A stretch of DNA of 64,000 bases from Halomarina salina. Its GTDB lineage: Archaea; Halobacteriota; Halobacteria; Halobacteriales; Haloarculaceae. Positions 16,249 through 26,066 of this stretch are shown here, in pieces. Under the pieces are notes generated by a model that worked only from the letters and a program-made list of their open reading frames with translations, was not told the DNA's origin and did not search any database. Both the position numbers and the translations under genes were made by a program. Where the stretch lies: positions 3,035,875 to 3,099,874 of the forward strand of contig NZ_JALLGW010000001.1 in assembly GCF_023074835.1 (NCBI RefSeq), written 5' to 3'. The number at the start of each line of letters is the position of its first letter. Position 1 is the first letter of the stretch.

Positions 16249-18234
16249 TTACTCCGGCACACTCGTGAGGACGCGCTCGTCGCCCCCGGACCGCGAGCCG
16301 CCGACCTCGAACTTCGCCAGGAGCGCACGGAGTCGCTTGGCCTGTTCGCTCAGCGACTCGACGTTGCCGTTGACCGTCGACATGGCCGCTGCCTGCTCTC
16401 GTGCCGTCTCGGACGCGCTCTCGGTCTCCGCTGCGGTGTCCCGACTGATGTCGGCGACCTCCTCGACCATCGCCACGGCTTCCTCGGTCCCCGACGCCTG
16501 GTCCTCGGTCGTGTCGCTGATCTGCTGCATCCCGGAGTCGGTCTCCTCGGTGTTCTCCGCGACGCGCGTGAACGCCTCGACGACGTCCTGAATCGCCTCC
16601 GTCCCCTCCGCCATGTAGCGCTCTGCGGTCCGGGCCTCTTCGACGGTCGTCTCGGTCTGGGCCTGCGTCTCCTCGATGAGCTGTTCGATCTCGTCGGCCG
16701 ACGTCTGGGTCTCCTCGGCGAGCTGTTTCACCTCGTTGGCGACGACGGCGAACCCGTCGCCGCTGGACGTCCCGTCACCGTTGCTCGCACGGGCGGCCTC
16801 GATGTTCGCGTTCAGCGCCAGCAGACTCGTCTGTTCCGCGATGTCGCTGATGAGTTCGATGATCTCCTCGATCTCCGCCATCTGGTCGTCGAGGACCTCG
16901 ACGTTCTCGACGGTCGTGTCGATGGCCGACTGGACCCGTCGGGCGTCGTCGAGCGCCTGCTCCGCGGTCACTTCGCCCTCCTCGGCCACCTCGGCCGTCG
17001 TGTGGGAGGCTTCGGCGACGGTCTCCGCGGAGGCGGCGACCTCCTCTACGGCAGCCGAGAGGTCGGTCATCTCGGCGGACACCTGTTCGAGCTTCTCGCG
17101 CTGCTCGTTCGCGCCGTGGGCGATCTCGTCGATGGACCCGCTCATCTCGTCGCTCGCTCGCGTCGCCGCGCTGGACCCCTCCCGCGCGTCCGCGCTCGCG
17201 GCCTCGACCTCGCTGGCGAAGCGCTGGATGTCACGTATCGTCGACTCCGTCTCGTCCATCATCTCGTTGAACGCCGCTGCGATCTGCGCCATCGCTTCGC
17301 TCTCGGCCCCGGCGTCGAGTCGAACGGCCAGGTCGCCGTCGGCCGCTCGGGCCATCGTGTCGCTGTAGGCGTCCGCACGCCTCTCGAGTCGGTCGTTGGA
17401 CGCCTCGACCTCTCGCTGTCGGGTCTCGGCCTCGGCTCGAAGCTCCTCGGCGTCCTCCTGTCGAGCCTCGGCCTCCGCGAGCATCTTCTCGGCCTGGGCC
17501 TTCTCGGCCTCTATCTCGGCGCGCTGCTGTTCGAGGTTCTCGACCTTCGCCGACTTCTCGCGGACCTCCGTGAGTTTCGTCTGGACCTCCTCGCGGGAGC
17601 GCTCGGTCGAGTACCACTGGGTCATCAGGGCGATGGCGAGGCCGAGGACGAACACGCCGTGGATGAGCCCCCAGGCCCAGGGGTTGTTGATGGCGGCAGT
17701 GTGGTTGTAGACGCGCTCGGGGTTGATCATCCCGAAGACACCGTGCGTGATGACGACCTTCACGATACCGAGGGCGAACGGGACCCAGTCCTCGTAGACG
17801 GCCACCACGGCCATGGCCACGAAGAAGTGGAAGTGGGCCTCGATGAACCCGCCCGAGAAGTGGACGAGGACGATGGAGCACAGCAGCAGTCCGACGGTGC
17901 CGAGCGCGGTCCGGGTCCGCCGTTCGAACCGTGAGACGCCGGCCGCGAGCGCGACGGCGACGATGAGGCCGAGTTCGAGTGCGACCATGGGGAGCGAAAT
18001 CGACGGAATCGTCGCTCCCGTCACCGTCGCCTCGGTCCCCTCGAACAGTCCCAGCACGAGGAGGAACGGAACGTGTGCCAGTATCAACAGGACGATGTTC
18101 CGGTGTCGACTGGCCCACGTCTCCTCGGGAATCGAGGTGCCATCAGGGATGTACCGGACGAACTCGTCGATCTTGCCTCGCAGCGACGCGCTTCGAGAGA
18201 TATCTCCCTCTCCCCTCGTTCCTGCAGTAGCCAT
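16249..18234 (-). CDS. Methyl-accepting chemotaxis transducer with multi-helix membrane sensor
   Basis: 661 residues from the ATG at 18234. The N-terminal ~200 residues hold about six membrane helices, including [18 protein letters not shown] with clustered histidines, a motif seen in multi-helix sensors of bacterial and archaeal transducers and kinases. A coiled coil (~210-290) leads to a HAMP-like segment ([17 protein letters not shown]), then a long MCP signalling coil whose hairpin tip is [19 protein letters not shown] followed by [20 protein letters not shown]. Glu/Gln-rich flanks give methylation sites. It would relay to CheW/CheA, which are not in this window. The ligand is not predictable. 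Confidence 0.92.
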   Translation of the reverse strand: MATAGTRGEGDISRSASLRGKIDEFVRYIPDGTSIPEETWASRHRNIVLLILAHVPFLLVLGLFEGTEATVTGATIPSISLPMVALELGLIVAVALAAGVSRFERRTRTALGTVGLLLCSIVLVHFSGGFIEAHFHFFVAMAVVAVYEDWVPFALGIVKVVITHGVFGMINPERVYNHTAAINNPWAWGLIHGVFVLGLAIALMTQWYSTERSREEVQTKLTEVREKSAKVENLEQQRAEIEAEKAQAEKMLAEAEARQEDAEELRAEAETRQREVEASNDRLERRADAYSDTMARAADGDLAVRLDAGAESEAMAQIAAAFNEMMDETESTIRDIQRFASEVEAASADAREGSSAATRASDEMSGSIDEIAHGANEQREKLEQVSAEMTDLSAAVEEVAASAETVAEASHTTAEVAEEGEVTAEQALDDARRVQSAIDTTVENVEVLDDQMAEIEEIIELISDIAEQTSLLALNANIEAARASNGDGTSSGDGFAVVANEVKQLAEETQTSADEIEQLIEETQAQTETTVEEARTAERYMAEGTEAIQDVVEAFTRVAENTEETDSGMQQISDTTEDQASGTEEAVAMVEEVADISRDTAAETESASETAREQAAAMSTVNGNVESLSEQAKRLRALLAKFEVGGSRSGGDERVLTSVPE

Positions 18235-18400
18235 ACCCGCACAGTACCAGCTAGCCGACAAAAGCGTTCGTCGCCAATTATCAGTTCTTGTATTCAGGCG
18301 TGGTGGCGACCAGTATCGGACGGTTCGCGGACGATAGAGAACGGTCAGGAACGGAGGAGTAGTCCGTTCCAGACGGCGCCGGGGGTGCGACGTCGCGCGA

Positions 18401-18745
18401 CTACTGGTACGCCAGCCGCATGACCCACTGTGAGAACGCGTCGCTCTGTTCGTCGAGTTCGTCGTCCGCGACGAACGGCGAGAGCATGTCTCCGGCCATC
18501 AGCAGCGAGAAGTCGAGGTCCATCGCGGTGGGCGAGAGCAGGTAGGTGTTGTGGCCCTCGTACACCGTCTCCTCGCGGTCGATGAGGTCCTTCTCGGCCA
18601 GCGACTCGACGATGCGGCTCCCCTTCCGCGAGGAGACGTCGAGCTCCTTCCAGAACTCGCTCTGGTGGATGCCGCCCGTCTGGCGAACGAGTTCCAGTCC
18701 GGCTCGTTCGTCCTCCGTGAGGTCGGCCTCCGAGGTAGCGCTCAT
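18401..18745 (-). CDS. Winged-helix regulator
   Basis: 114 residues. After a short acidic start, residues 8-75 form a winged helix: [20 protein letters not shown], recognition region [20 protein letters not shown], and wing [16 protein letters not shown]. The C-terminal 40 residues are hydrophobic/acidic and may dimerise or bind a membrane. The pattern resembles MarR/Lrp-like haloarchaeal regulators with a leaderless TATA promoter. It lies between the transducer gene and the NRDE gene on the same strand; targets unknown. Confidence 0.75.
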   Translation of the reverse strand: MSATSEADLTEDERAGLELVRQTGGIHQSEFWKELDVSSRKGSRIVESLAEKDLIDREETVYEGHNTYLLSPTAMDLDFSLLMAGDMLSPFVADDELDEQSDAFSQWVMRLAYQ

Positions 18746-18767
18746 ACGGGAACGTGGGGGACTCTAC

Positions 18768-18776
18768 GGATTAAAG
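18768..18776 (-). promoter_or_regulatory. TATA box for the winged-helix gene
   Basis: CTTTAATCC on the minus strand, 23-31 bases before the ATG at 18745. Confidence 0.55.
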
Positions 18777-18834
18777 CTGACTGTCTCCCTGCGTGTGCCA
18801 GCACCGTCATGCGCACGTTCACGGCTCCCGAGCG

Positions 18835-19629
18835 TCACACCGACGCCCCGACGTGCTCGTACTCGGTTTCGCAGGGCGGGCCGTCCGCGTACCAGAACTC
18901 GCCGTCACCGTCCTCGTCGAGGGTGACCAGCGAGGAGGACTTCGTCCCGAACCCCTCCGGTGCGCGGTCCGGGTTCGAGTCCCCGTCGTTCTCGACCGGT
19001 TGGCCGCCGTGGATGCAGACGCCGAACTCGTGGTCGCCCAGCGCCCCGGCGGCCCGCTCGCGCCAGTCGCCCGCGCGCTCGTCCGGGTCCGGCTGGAGGT
19101 ACTCCACCAGGCGACGCCCGTTCGCGGCCTGTCGCTCGGCCGGTCTCGGGCGGAACTCCGGGACGAAGTACGACGTGTCGTAGCCGACGTTCATCACGAC
19201 GTGGACGCCCGGTTCGAACCGCGTCGTCGAGTCGGCCCCCTCGTCGGTGACGAGGAGGCAGTCCTCGGCGTCCGCGAGCAGGAGGTAGAACCCCTCGTAG
19301 CGGTGCTCGTCGAGTTCTCGCTCGACCGTCCGGGCCGCGTCCGCCGCGCTCGGCGAGTCGAGGGCGTCGAGGACGAGCCTCCCGCGGGAGCGCTCGCCCT
19401 CGGGTAACTGCACCCAGCGGTTGGTGATGGCGACGAACACGCCGTCCTCGTTGTAGCCCATCCACGTCCCGCCCGCCTCCTCGTCGCGGGGAGCGACCGC
19501 GCGTCTGCCCGACGGGAGTTCCATCGAGCGCGGCGGCGAGGAGTCGCGAGCGTACGCCTCGTCGCGGTTGGCGGCGACGACCAGCGGGTGGGAGTCGAAC
19601 GTCTGCCAGGCGAGCGTGAGGGTGCACAC
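18835..19629 (-). CDS. NRDE-family (TANGO2-like) protein
   Basis: 264 residues. The GTG at 19629 is chosen because it gives MCTLTLAWQTF with Cys2, the conserved nucleophile-like residue of the family, followed by the name-giving NRDE in VVAANRDEAYARDS. Further family blocks are GGTWMGYNEDGVFVAITNRW and SRGRLVLDAL. The fold is Ntn-hydrolase-like. Eukaryotic TANGO2 is tied to Golgi organisation and heme or lipid handling; the prokaryotic function is not settled. An upstream in-frame extension is an artefact running through menE. Confidence 0.88.
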   Translation of the reverse strand: MCTLTLAWQTFDSHPLVVAANRDEAYARDSSPPRSMELPSGRRAVAPRDEEAGGTWMGYNEDGVFVAITNRWVQLPEGERSRGRLVLDALDSPSAADAARTVERELDEHRYEGFYLLLADAEDCLLVTDEGADSTTRFEPGVHVVMNVGYDTSYFVPEFRPRPAERQAANGRRLVEYLQPDPDERAGDWRERAAGALGDHEFGVCIHGGQPVENDGDSNPDRAPEGFGTKSSSLVTLDEDGDGEFWYADGPPCETEYEHVGASV

Positions 19630-19651
19630 GGAGGAACCTACGAGCGCCCCC

Positions 19652-19660
19652 GGATTAAGC
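19652..19660 (-). promoter_or_regulatory. TATA box for the NRDE gene
   Basis: GCTTAATCC on the minus strand, 23-31 bases before the GTG at 19629; it overlaps the 3' end of menE. Confidence 0.5.
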
Positions 19661-21319
19661 GCGTTCGTCGTGGTCGTCCGCGTCGCGGTCTTCGCGGCCG
19701 TCGCGGCGGTCGTCCTCGCCTCCCTCCCGGAGTACCTCGCGCACGGCGGCGCGGTCCGCGGTCCCCGACTCGGTCCTGGGTATCGTCGCGAACCCGACCA
19801 CCCGCGGGAGTTTGTAGCCCGCGAGCCGCGCCCGGCAGTGGGCCTCGACCGTCGCGGCGTCGAGGTCGGTCGGTTCGAGGTTCGAACCGGTCTCGGACTC
19901 GGACCCGCTCTCGGGTTCGACGAGCGCGGCGACGCGTTCGCCCCACTCGTCGTCCGGGAGGCCGAGGACGACGGCGTCGCTGACGCCCGGCAGTTCCCGG
20001 AGGACGGCGGCAACCTCGCCGGGGTCGACGTTCTGGCCGCCGGAGACGATGCGCTCGTCCTTCCGGTTGTGGACGTAGAGGCGGCCGCCCTCGTCGCGGT
20101 GGCCGACGTCGCCGGTCCGGAGGCCGTGGCACTCGAACGCCGCCCTCGTCGCCTCGGGGTCCCCGTAGTAGCCCGGCGTCACGGTCGGCCCGGAGACGAC
20201 CAGTTCGCCCGCCTGCCCGGCCGAGAGCGGGTCGCCGTGGTCGTCGACGACGGTCACGTCGGTGAACATCAGCGGCCGGCCGACCGAACCGGGGTGGCCG
20301 GCAGCCTCGCCGGGTGCGGCGGTCGCTATCTGGGAGGCCGTCTCGGTCATCCCGTAGGTCGGACAGACCGGCACGTCGCGCTCGACGCACCGCTCGACCA
20401 GTTCGGGGGGCGTCGCGGCCCCGCCGACGAGGACGAACCGCAACGACGCGGGCAGGTCGCCGGCGTCGAGCAGTCGCCGGAGCATCGTCGGGACGACGGA
20501 GACGCCCGTCGCGTCGTGGTCCGTCATCGCCGCCAGCAGCCCCTCCGGGTCGGTCGGGCAGAGCACGACCGCGCCCCCGGAGAGCGCCGTCCGGTAGACG
20601 GGCGCGAGGCCGCCCATCGAACTCGGGGCGAGCGGCGACGCCCAGCGGTCCCCCGGCAGCGTCCCGAGGCGGAACGCGCTGGCCGTCGCGCTGGCGAGGA
20701 CGTTCTGCACCGTCAGCACGACGAGTTTCGGTCGGCCGGTCGTCCCCGACGTGTACAGCAGCACCAGCGGGTCGTCGAAGTCCCACTCCGGGAGGTCGAA
20801 CGGTCGCGGCTCCGTGCCGGCGAGGAGTGGGGCGACCCGCTCGTCGGTCGCTCCCGACGCCTCGTGCTCTCCGCGCTCCTCGTCATCGCCCTTCCCGTCG
20901 TCGACTGTCGGGACGGACGCCAGCGAGCGAACCGGGACGTCGCCCGCCGCGTCGACGGCTCGCTCGGCGGTCGACTCGTCACAGAGCAGCAGGTCGAGGT
21001 CGGCACGGTCGACGCGCGGGTCGAGTTCGGGGACGGTCAGCCGCGTCGAGAACGGGACGAGACACGCGCCGACCCGCATCGTCGCGTGGACGGCGGCGAC
21101 GGCGTCGACCCCGGACTCGGCCAGCAGACCGACGTGGTGGTCGACGCAGACCCCCTCGGCCGCGAGACGACCGGCCAGCGTCTCGACCCGTTCGTCCAGG
21201 TCGTCGCAGGTGACGGAGCGGCCGCTCCTCGCGTCGACGAGCGCCGTCGACGCCGGGGAGACCCGCGCTCGTTGGCCGAACCAGTCACGCACTGTCCGAC
21301 GTGCTTGTGGCTGGTACAT
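19655..21319 (-). CDS. menE: 2-succinylbenzoate--CoA ligase
   Basis: 554 residues from ATG 21319. ANL-superfamily adenylate-forming enzyme: P-loop-like [15 protein letters not shown], the TYGMTETASQIA block (A5), RTGDVGHRDEGGRLYVHNRKDERIVSGG (A7-A8 region) and the late lysine-bearing LAGYKLPRVV. It activates o-succinylbenzoate to its CoA thioester in menaquinone synthesis. The substrate is assigned from context, since it follows menC and menA on the same strand; its start lies 35 bases inside menC. An acidic insertion at about residues 155-185 and a long charged C-terminal tail (EGGEDDRRDGREDRDADDHD) are unusual for the family. Confidence 0.9.
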   Translation of the reverse strand: MYQPQARRTVRDWFGQRARVSPASTALVDARSGRSVTCDDLDERVETLAGRLAAEGVCVDHHVGLLAESGVDAVAAVHATMRVGACLVPFSTRLTVPELDPRVDRADLDLLLCDESTAERAVDAAGDVPVRSLASVPTVDDGKGDDEERGEHEASGATDERVAPLLAGTEPRPFDLPEWDFDDPLVLLYTSGTTGRPKLVVLTVQNVLASATASAFRLGTLPGDRWASPLAPSSMGGLAPVYRTALSGGAVVLCPTDPEGLLAAMTDHDATGVSVVPTMLRRLLDAGDLPASLRFVLVGGAATPPELVERCVERDVPVCPTYGMTETASQIATAAPGEAAGHPGSVGRPLMFTDVTVVDDHGDPLSAGQAGELVVSGPTVTPGYYGDPEATRAAFECHGLRTGDVGHRDEGGRLYVHNRKDERIVSGGQNVDPGEVAAVLRELPGVSDAVVLGLPDDEWGERVAALVEPESGSESETGSNLEPTDLDAATVEAHCRARLAGYKLPRVVGFATIPRTESGTADRAAVREVLREGGEDDRRDGREDRDADDHDERA

Positions 21320-22349
21320 TTCCTTTTCCTTCCGGGACGACGACAGACCCGTCGACGACCGGGGCCGGGTCCGGCGCGAGGTCGGCGTCGAGCAGTCCGG
21401 CGGTCGCAAGGCCGCAGGCGCGCACCTCGGGGAGCGACGCCGCGAGGTGGACGGCGGCCGTCCGGGCGTAGACGGCGTCGATGGTCGTCGTCACGACCAC
21501 GTCGACGCCTCGGTCGCGGGCCGCGAGCGCCGCCGTTCGCGCCCGGTCGACGCCACCGAGCGCCATCGGTTTCAGGACCAGCACGTCCGCCGCCCCCGCG
21601 TCGAGAATCGCTTCGGGGGTCGTCGACGACAGGGACTCGTCGAGGGCGACTCCGAGCGACGTGTTGGACGCCGCGACGTACTCCCGGAGGTCGGCGTGGC
21701 CCGCGATGTCGTCGGCCGGCAGGGGCTGTTCGACGTATGCGAGGTCGCAGTCGGCCAGCGCGTCCACCGCCTCGCGGGCGGTGTCGCGGTCCCACGCGGC
21801 GTTCGCGTCGGCCCGGAGTTCGACGTCGGGACACGCCTCCCGCACCGCACGCAGGCGCGCTGCGTCGTCGGCCAGCGAGCGCGCGCCGACCTTCACCTTG
21901 AGGCAGTCGAACCCCTCCTCGACCGCCTGCTCGGCCGCCGCGACGGTCGCGTCCACGTCGTCGTCGCCGACGGTGGCGTTGACGGGCACCCGGTCGACCC
22001 GCACCTCGCCACCGAGCCACCGGTAGAGCGGCTCCCGGTCGCGGTGTGCCGCGGCGTCCGCGAGCGCCAGCGCCACACCGTGGCGCGCTGCGGGCGTGCT
22101 GGCGAGCGCCTCGTCACCCCGACTCGTCAGTGCCCGACGCGGGTCGGGGTATCGCGCCACGCGACGGAGTGCTCCCTCGCAGTCGTCGAGCGACTCGGTC
22201 CAGTCCGGGAGCGGCGTCGCCTCGCCGACGCCGCGCTGACCGCCGACGTCGACGACGACGACGAACCCCTCGCGCTCCGTGACGTCGCCGTTCGCCGTCG
22301 AGAGCGGCGAGGAGAGCGGGAGCGAGAACGGTTCGAATCGGAGTCTCAT
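21285..22349 (-). CDS. menC: o-Succinylbenzoate synthase (enolase superfamily)
   Basis: 354 residues. Dehydrates SHCHC to o-succinylbenzoate. Enolase-superfamily residues are present: the lysine pair in DCLKVKVGARS, metal ligands in LRADANAAWDRD (Asp) and LAYVEQPLPADD (Glu), then ALDESLS (Asp) and the later lysine in VLVLKPMALGG. The glycine-rich N-terminal capping domain GVGEATPLPDW is typical of the MenC/muconate-cycloisomerase branch. Sits between menA and menE on the minus strand, overlapping menE by 35 bases, which fixes its role over a generic racemase. Confidence 0.93.
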   Translation of the reverse strand: MRLRFEPFSLPLSSPLSTANGDVTEREGFVVVVDVGGQRGVGEATPLPDWTESLDDCEGALRRVARYPDPRRALTSRGDEALASTPAARHGVALALADAAAHRDREPLYRWLGGEVRVDRVPVNATVGDDDVDATVAAAEQAVEEGFDCLKVKVGARSLADDAARLRAVREACPDVELRADANAAWDRDTAREAVDALADCDLAYVEQPLPADDIAGHADLREYVAASNTSLGVALDESLSSTTPEAILDAGAADVLVLKPMALGGVDRARTAALAARDRGVDVVVTTTIDAVYARTAAVHLAASLPEVRACGLATAGLLDADLAPDPAPVVDGSVVVPEGKGNVPATSTSDSA

Positions 22350-22373
22350 GGTGAAATCTTCACGGTGGGTGCC

Positions 22374-23351
22374 TCAGAGCGTCACGCCGAGCGCCTCGGG
22401 CAGGACGAACCCGGCCGCGAACAGGACCGAGTGGGCGGCGAGCAGTTTCCCCGTCGTCTCCAGCGCCGGGTTGAGCACATCGCCGCGCGTCTCGGTGAGC
22501 ACCGTCCGCGACAGCGAGACGGCGAGCGGGAGCGTCAGCAGCGGGAGCAGTACGAGCGGCGAGTAGCCCGTCAGCGCGAACACGACCGGGACGACGTACG
22601 CCATCCCGACGCAGGCGAGGAACTCGACGCGACTGAACCCGTAGCCGAACATGACCGCGAGCGTCCGTTTCCCGGTGGCGGCGTCCGTCTCCCGGTCCCG
22701 GACGTTGTTGACGACGAGCAGTGCGGTCGACAGTCCGGCGGCGGGCAGCGCCGCGACGACGACGGCCAGCGAGAGCGTCCCTTCCGGCGGGGCCAACGCG
22801 AACGACGTCTCGGTGAGCACCGACCCGTACGCCGTCGCGGCGGCCTGGACGTAGTAGGTGCCGGTCACCGCGACGAGTCCGAAGTAGACGAAGACGAACA
22901 GGTCGCCGAGGCCGCGGTAGCCGTAGGGTGCCGGACCGCCGGTGTAGAGGATGCCCGCCGCGACGGAGGTGAGGCCGACGACGACGATGGGGAGGCCGCC
23001 GACGTAGACGAGGTAGGTGCCGAGGACGATGGCGACGGCGTAGGTGAGGACCATCGCGCGCCTGACGGACGACGGAGCGATGAGGCCGCCAGCGGTGACG
23101 CGCGTGAACCCCTCGCGGTCCTCGGTGTCGGTGCCGTTGACGGCGTCGTAGTAGTCGTTCGCGAAGTTCGTCCCGACCTGGATGAGCAGTGCGCCGACCA
23201 GCGCCGCGAGCGCGGGGAGCGCGCTGAACACGTCTGCGTGGTAGGCGACGCCGGCCCCGACGACGACGGGCGAGAGACCGGCGGGGAGCGTCTGTGGACG
23301 CGCGGCCATCAGCCACGCTCTCGTTCGCGAAACGGACTCCGTCTCGGCCAT
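22374..23351 (-). CDS. menA: 1,4-Dihydroxy-2-naphthoate polyprenyltransferase
   Basis: 325 residues from ATG 23351. UbiA-superfamily membrane prenyltransferase with about eight helices. The first Asp-rich motif is NFANDYYDAVNGTDTEDR and the second VNNVRDRETDAATGKRTLAV; RPQTLPAGLSPV at the N-terminus is characteristic of MenA. It attaches the isoprenoid tail to DHNA and releases CO2, giving demethylmenaquinone. First gene of the menA-menC-menE run; 24 bases separate it from menC. Confidence 0.95.
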   Translation of the reverse strand: MAETESVSRTRAWLMAARPQTLPAGLSPVVVGAGVAYHADVFSALPALAALVGALLIQVGTNFANDYYDAVNGTDTEDREGFTRVTAGGLIAPSSVRRAMVLTYAVAIVLGTYLVYVGGLPIVVVGLTSVAAGILYTGGPAPYGYRGLGDLFVFVYFGLVAVTGTYYVQAAATAYGSVLTETSFALAPPEGTLSLAVVVAALPAAGLSTALLVVNNVRDRETDAATGKRTLAVMFGYGFSRVEFLACVGMAYVVPVVFALTGYSPLVLLPLLTLPLAVSLSRTVLTETRGDVLNPALETTGKLLAAHSVLFAAGFVLPEALGVTL

Positions 23352-23415
23352 TACCGACGGTTCGTCCGGGACGAGTATCAATCACCGCCTTCCGCGGTCG
23401 TGCGAGTCCGGCGAG

Positions 23416-23913
23416 TCAGTCGTCGCCGGAACTCCCCTCGCCGAGCGACCGGCCGCGCCACGGCGGGTCGGTGTGCCAGTCGAACGCAGCGGCGACGAAC
23501 CCGGTCGAGACGAGCAGCCACCCGACGATGGCGACGGCCGGAACGGTGCTGGCCGAGCACCGGTAGTTCGCGCCGTCGAAGTTCTCGCCGAACTGCAGTT
23601 CGCCCGACTGGAACGTGATGCCGTAGTCCGCGTTGTCCGGATAGCTGGCCTCGGAGTTACAGTTGAGCGTCGGGCCGTAGACGCCGGTGGCGAACACGAG
23701 CGCGCCGAGGAGGACGACGCCGAGAATCGGTCCCGCCCGAGTGTCGAGCGGCCGCACGATGGCTATCGCGGGAATCGAGACGATCACCGCCGCGTACACC
23801 AGCAACGGGAGCTGTGGGAGCAGTCGCGTCCCGAGGTAGACGTACGTCAGTCCGAACAGCAACACCGCCGCGGCGAGCGCGAGCGCGACGGCGCGGGCCA
23901 CCGACCGGAGCAT
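23416..23913 (-). CDS. Hypothetical multi-helix membrane protein
   Basis: 165 residues. Hydrophobic helices at about 7-30, 35-53, 61-80 and 125-147. Between helix three and four is an external loop with two cysteines (LNCNSEASYPDN and YRCSAS), likely a disulphide. A polar C-terminal tail with DWHTDPPWRGRS follows. It lies just upstream of menA on the same strand (64 bases), so co-transcription is possible, but no link to quinones can be shown. Confidence 0.6.
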   Translation of the reverse strand: MLRSVARAVALALAAAVLLFGLTYVYLGTRLLPQLPLLVYAAVIVSIPAIAIVRPLDTRAGPILGVVLLGALVFATGVYGPTLNCNSEASYPDNADYGITFQSGELQFGENFDGANYRCSASTVPAVAIVGWLLVSTGFVAAAFDWHTDPPWRGRSLGEGSSGDD

Positions 23914-24068
23914 ACGTATTCCTCCACACGGACGCCCAAGTGCGTGCCGATGATGCTTACGATTAGTTTTCCAATCGAAAAATCAGGCGCACTGTCAGCC
24001 GCCGCTCTATCCGGTCTCCGGAAGAAGTGCGGGACCGAGGAGTAGCGGCGAAGCCGGTGTAGAGGGCG

Positions 24069-25445
24069 TTACCAGGGCGCCTCGACGACGACCGTCTCCT
24101 CGCGGTCGGGACCGACGCCGACGGCGTAGACCGGTGCGTCGAGTTCGTCCGCGATGTACTCCAGGTAGTCGCGAGCGTTCTCCGGGATGGCGTCGTACCC
24201 CTCCTCGGCGACCGCCGACCAGTCGGTCTCCGGCCAGCCGTCGAACTCGCGCAGGACCGCCGAGCACCGCCCCCACTTCTCGGTCGTGGCGGGCATCGTC
24301 AGCACCTCCTCGCCGTCGAACTCGTAGGCGTGGCCCACCTTCACCGTGTCCAGCCCCGCCAGCACGTCGAGGTGGTTGACGGCGATGCCGGTGAAGCCGT
24401 TGGCGCGGGCGGCGTGACGCAGCATCGGCACGTCCAGCCAGCCGACACGTCGGGGACGGCCCGTGACGGTGCCGTACTCGCCGCCCTCGTCGCGGATGTA
24501 CGTCGCGAGTTCCTCGGCGTCGTCGGCGGTGTCGCCGCCGTCCTCGGGCGTCTGTCCCTCGACGTGACCGAGTTCGGTCGGGAGCGGGCCGGTCCCGACC
24601 CGCGAGAGGTACGCCTTGACGACGCCGACGACCTCGCTCCCCTCACCGCCGACGACGGTGGGGCCGAGACCGGTGCCGACGGTCGCCCCGCCCGCCGTCG
24701 GGTTCGAGGAGGTGACGTACGGGTAGACGCCGTGGTCGATGTCGAGCGAGGTGCCCTGTGCCCCTTCGAGCATCACGTCCGCCCCGTCGTCGAGACGCTC
24801 GGTCAGGAACGTCCCGCAGTCGACGGCCATCCCCTCGCGTTCGATGCGCTCGCCGAACGCGCGGGCGTGGTCGAACATCGCGTCGACGTCGAACGCGCCG
24901 TCGAGGTCCGGGTCGTCGGGGTCGCCCCCGAACACCTGCTCGTACAGCGCGCGCTTCTGCGGGACGACGTACTCCAGACGATCGCGGAGGGTGTCGGCGT
25001 CGAGCAGGTCGCCGACGCGGACGCCCCGGCGACCGACCTTGTCCTCGTAGGTCGGCCCGATACCGCGGCCCGTCGTGCCCGCCGCGAGGTCCTCCTTCTC
25101 CGTCTCCTCGATGCCGTCGAGGACCCGGTGGTACGGCATGATGACGTGTGCGCGCTCGGCGACCCGGACGTCCGCGTCCAGGTCCCGTTCGCGCAACGCG
25201 TCCAGTTCGTCGAACAGCGTCTCGGGGTTGACGACACAGCCGTTGCCGAGGACGCCGACCTTCCCGCGAATCACGCCGCTCGGGACCAGCGACAGCTTGT
25301 ACTCCTCGCCGCCGTGGACGACGGTGTGACCCGCGTTGTCGCCGCCCTGGTACCGAACGACCACGTCCGCGGCCGCGCCGTAGAGGTCCACGACGCGGCC
25401 CTTCCCTTCGTCGCCGAGTTGCGACCCGACGATAGTGACAGTCAT
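24069..25445 (-). CDS. purA: Adenylosuccinate synthetase
   Basis: 458 residues. Joins IMP and aspartate using GTP, the first step of AMP formation. The N-terminus MTVTIVGSQLGDEGKGRVVD holds the GDEGKG P-loop with catalytic Asp13; further signatures are RYQGGDNAGHTVV, GRGIGPTYEDK and the substrate-binding SSNPTAGG block. An acidic insertion HVEGQTPEDGGDTADDAEEL (around 300-320) fits haloarchaeal forms. Monocistronic, divergent from the small HTH gene at 25742 with 296 bases between; I see no gene in that gap. Confidence 0.96.
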   Translation of the reverse strand: MTVTIVGSQLGDEGKGRVVDLYGAAADVVVRYQGGDNAGHTVVHGGEEYKLSLVPSGVIRGKVGVLGNGCVVNPETLFDELDALRERDLDADVRVAERAHVIMPYHRVLDGIEETEKEDLAAGTTGRGIGPTYEDKVGRRGVRVGDLLDADTLRDRLEYVVPQKRALYEQVFGGDPDDPDLDGAFDVDAMFDHARAFGERIEREGMAVDCGTFLTERLDDGADVMLEGAQGTSLDIDHGVYPYVTSSNPTAGGATVGTGLGPTVVGGEGSEVVGVVKAYLSRVGTGPLPTELGHVEGQTPEDGGDTADDAEELATYIRDEGGEYGTVTGRPRRVGWLDVPMLRHAARANGFTGIAVNHLDVLAGLDTVKVGHAYEFDGEEVLTMPATTEKWGRCSAVLREFDGWPETDWSAVAEEGYDAIPENARDYLEYIADELDAPVYAVGVGPDREETVVVEAPW

Positions 25446-25708
25446 CGCCCGTCCGTTCCGCGGGCCGTGCCAAACCGATTACGGTCCCCCGCCGCGAGCG
25501 GGTGTTCACGTGGAGAGCGGCAGCGCGAACGACGACAGCGGGTGTGACGCGTCGAAGTGACGACTGGAGGTGGTGAGGGGACGCAGCTACCAGGCGCTCT
25601 GACCGTCCCTGACGAGCGGTCGGGCGTGTTGACACCTGCCACAACGGTTATACGTCGGCCGCCGATACTGCGATGTATCGGACTGTTATCGGACTCTGGA
25701 CAGCAACA

Positions 25709-25714
25709 CTTAAA
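25709..25714 (+). promoter_or_regulatory. TATA box for the small conserved HTH gene
   Basis: CTTAAA within an AT-rich stretch (25705-25740), 28-33 bases before the ATG at 25742. Confidence 0.55.
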
Positions 25715-25741
25715 GGTCGCAAACACAAGTTAACAATTGCC

Positions 25742-26047
25742 ATGATAGATAGGCTTGAGAAGGAAGTCGATATGCTCGAACGCCATCTGCAGGTCCTCAA
25801 GATGGTCATCGAGAACGAGCCCATCGGTATCGTCAAGATGTCCAACGAGACCGGTTACCCCCACCACAAAGTGCGGTACTCTCTCCGCGTCCTCGAAGAG
25901 GAGGACCTCATCGAGCCGTCCAGCCAGGGTGCCATCACGACCGAGACGACCGCGGAGTTCGTCTCGGACCTCGACGGGAAGGTCGACGAGATCATCGAGA
26001 AGCTCGAGGGCATGAAGATCGACGAGATGCCCGAGATCGAGAACTAG
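25742..26047 (+). CDS. Small conserved haloarchaeal helix-turn-helix protein
   Basis: 101 residues from ATG 25742 (MIDRLEKEVDMLERHLQVLK). An N-terminal coiled-coil helix leads into a winged-helix-like unit: ENEPIGIVKMSNETGYPHHK with recognition helix region KVRYSLRVLEEEDLIEPSSQ. The C-terminus is an acidic helix (DGKVDEIIEKLEGM). I recall near-identical proteins in many haloarchaea, so strong conservation suggests a core role, but the function is not known to me. Strong AT-rich promoter immediately upstream; the next gene converges from the other strand. Confidence 0.8.
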   Translation: MIDRLEKEVDMLERHLQVLKMVIENEPIGIVKMSNETGYPHHKVRYSLRVLEEEDLIEPSSQGAITTETTAEFVSDLDGKVDEIIEKLEGMKIDEMPEIEN

Positions 26048-26066
26048 AACGTTTCGCAGTTTCCGC

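Noticed and set aside
20751..23618. A 955-codon open frame on the plus strand opposite menE-menC-menA.
   Set aside because: It is the antisense of three well-recognised genes; the encoded protein is Arg-rich low-complexity, typical of shadow frames in G+C-rich haloarchaeal DNA.
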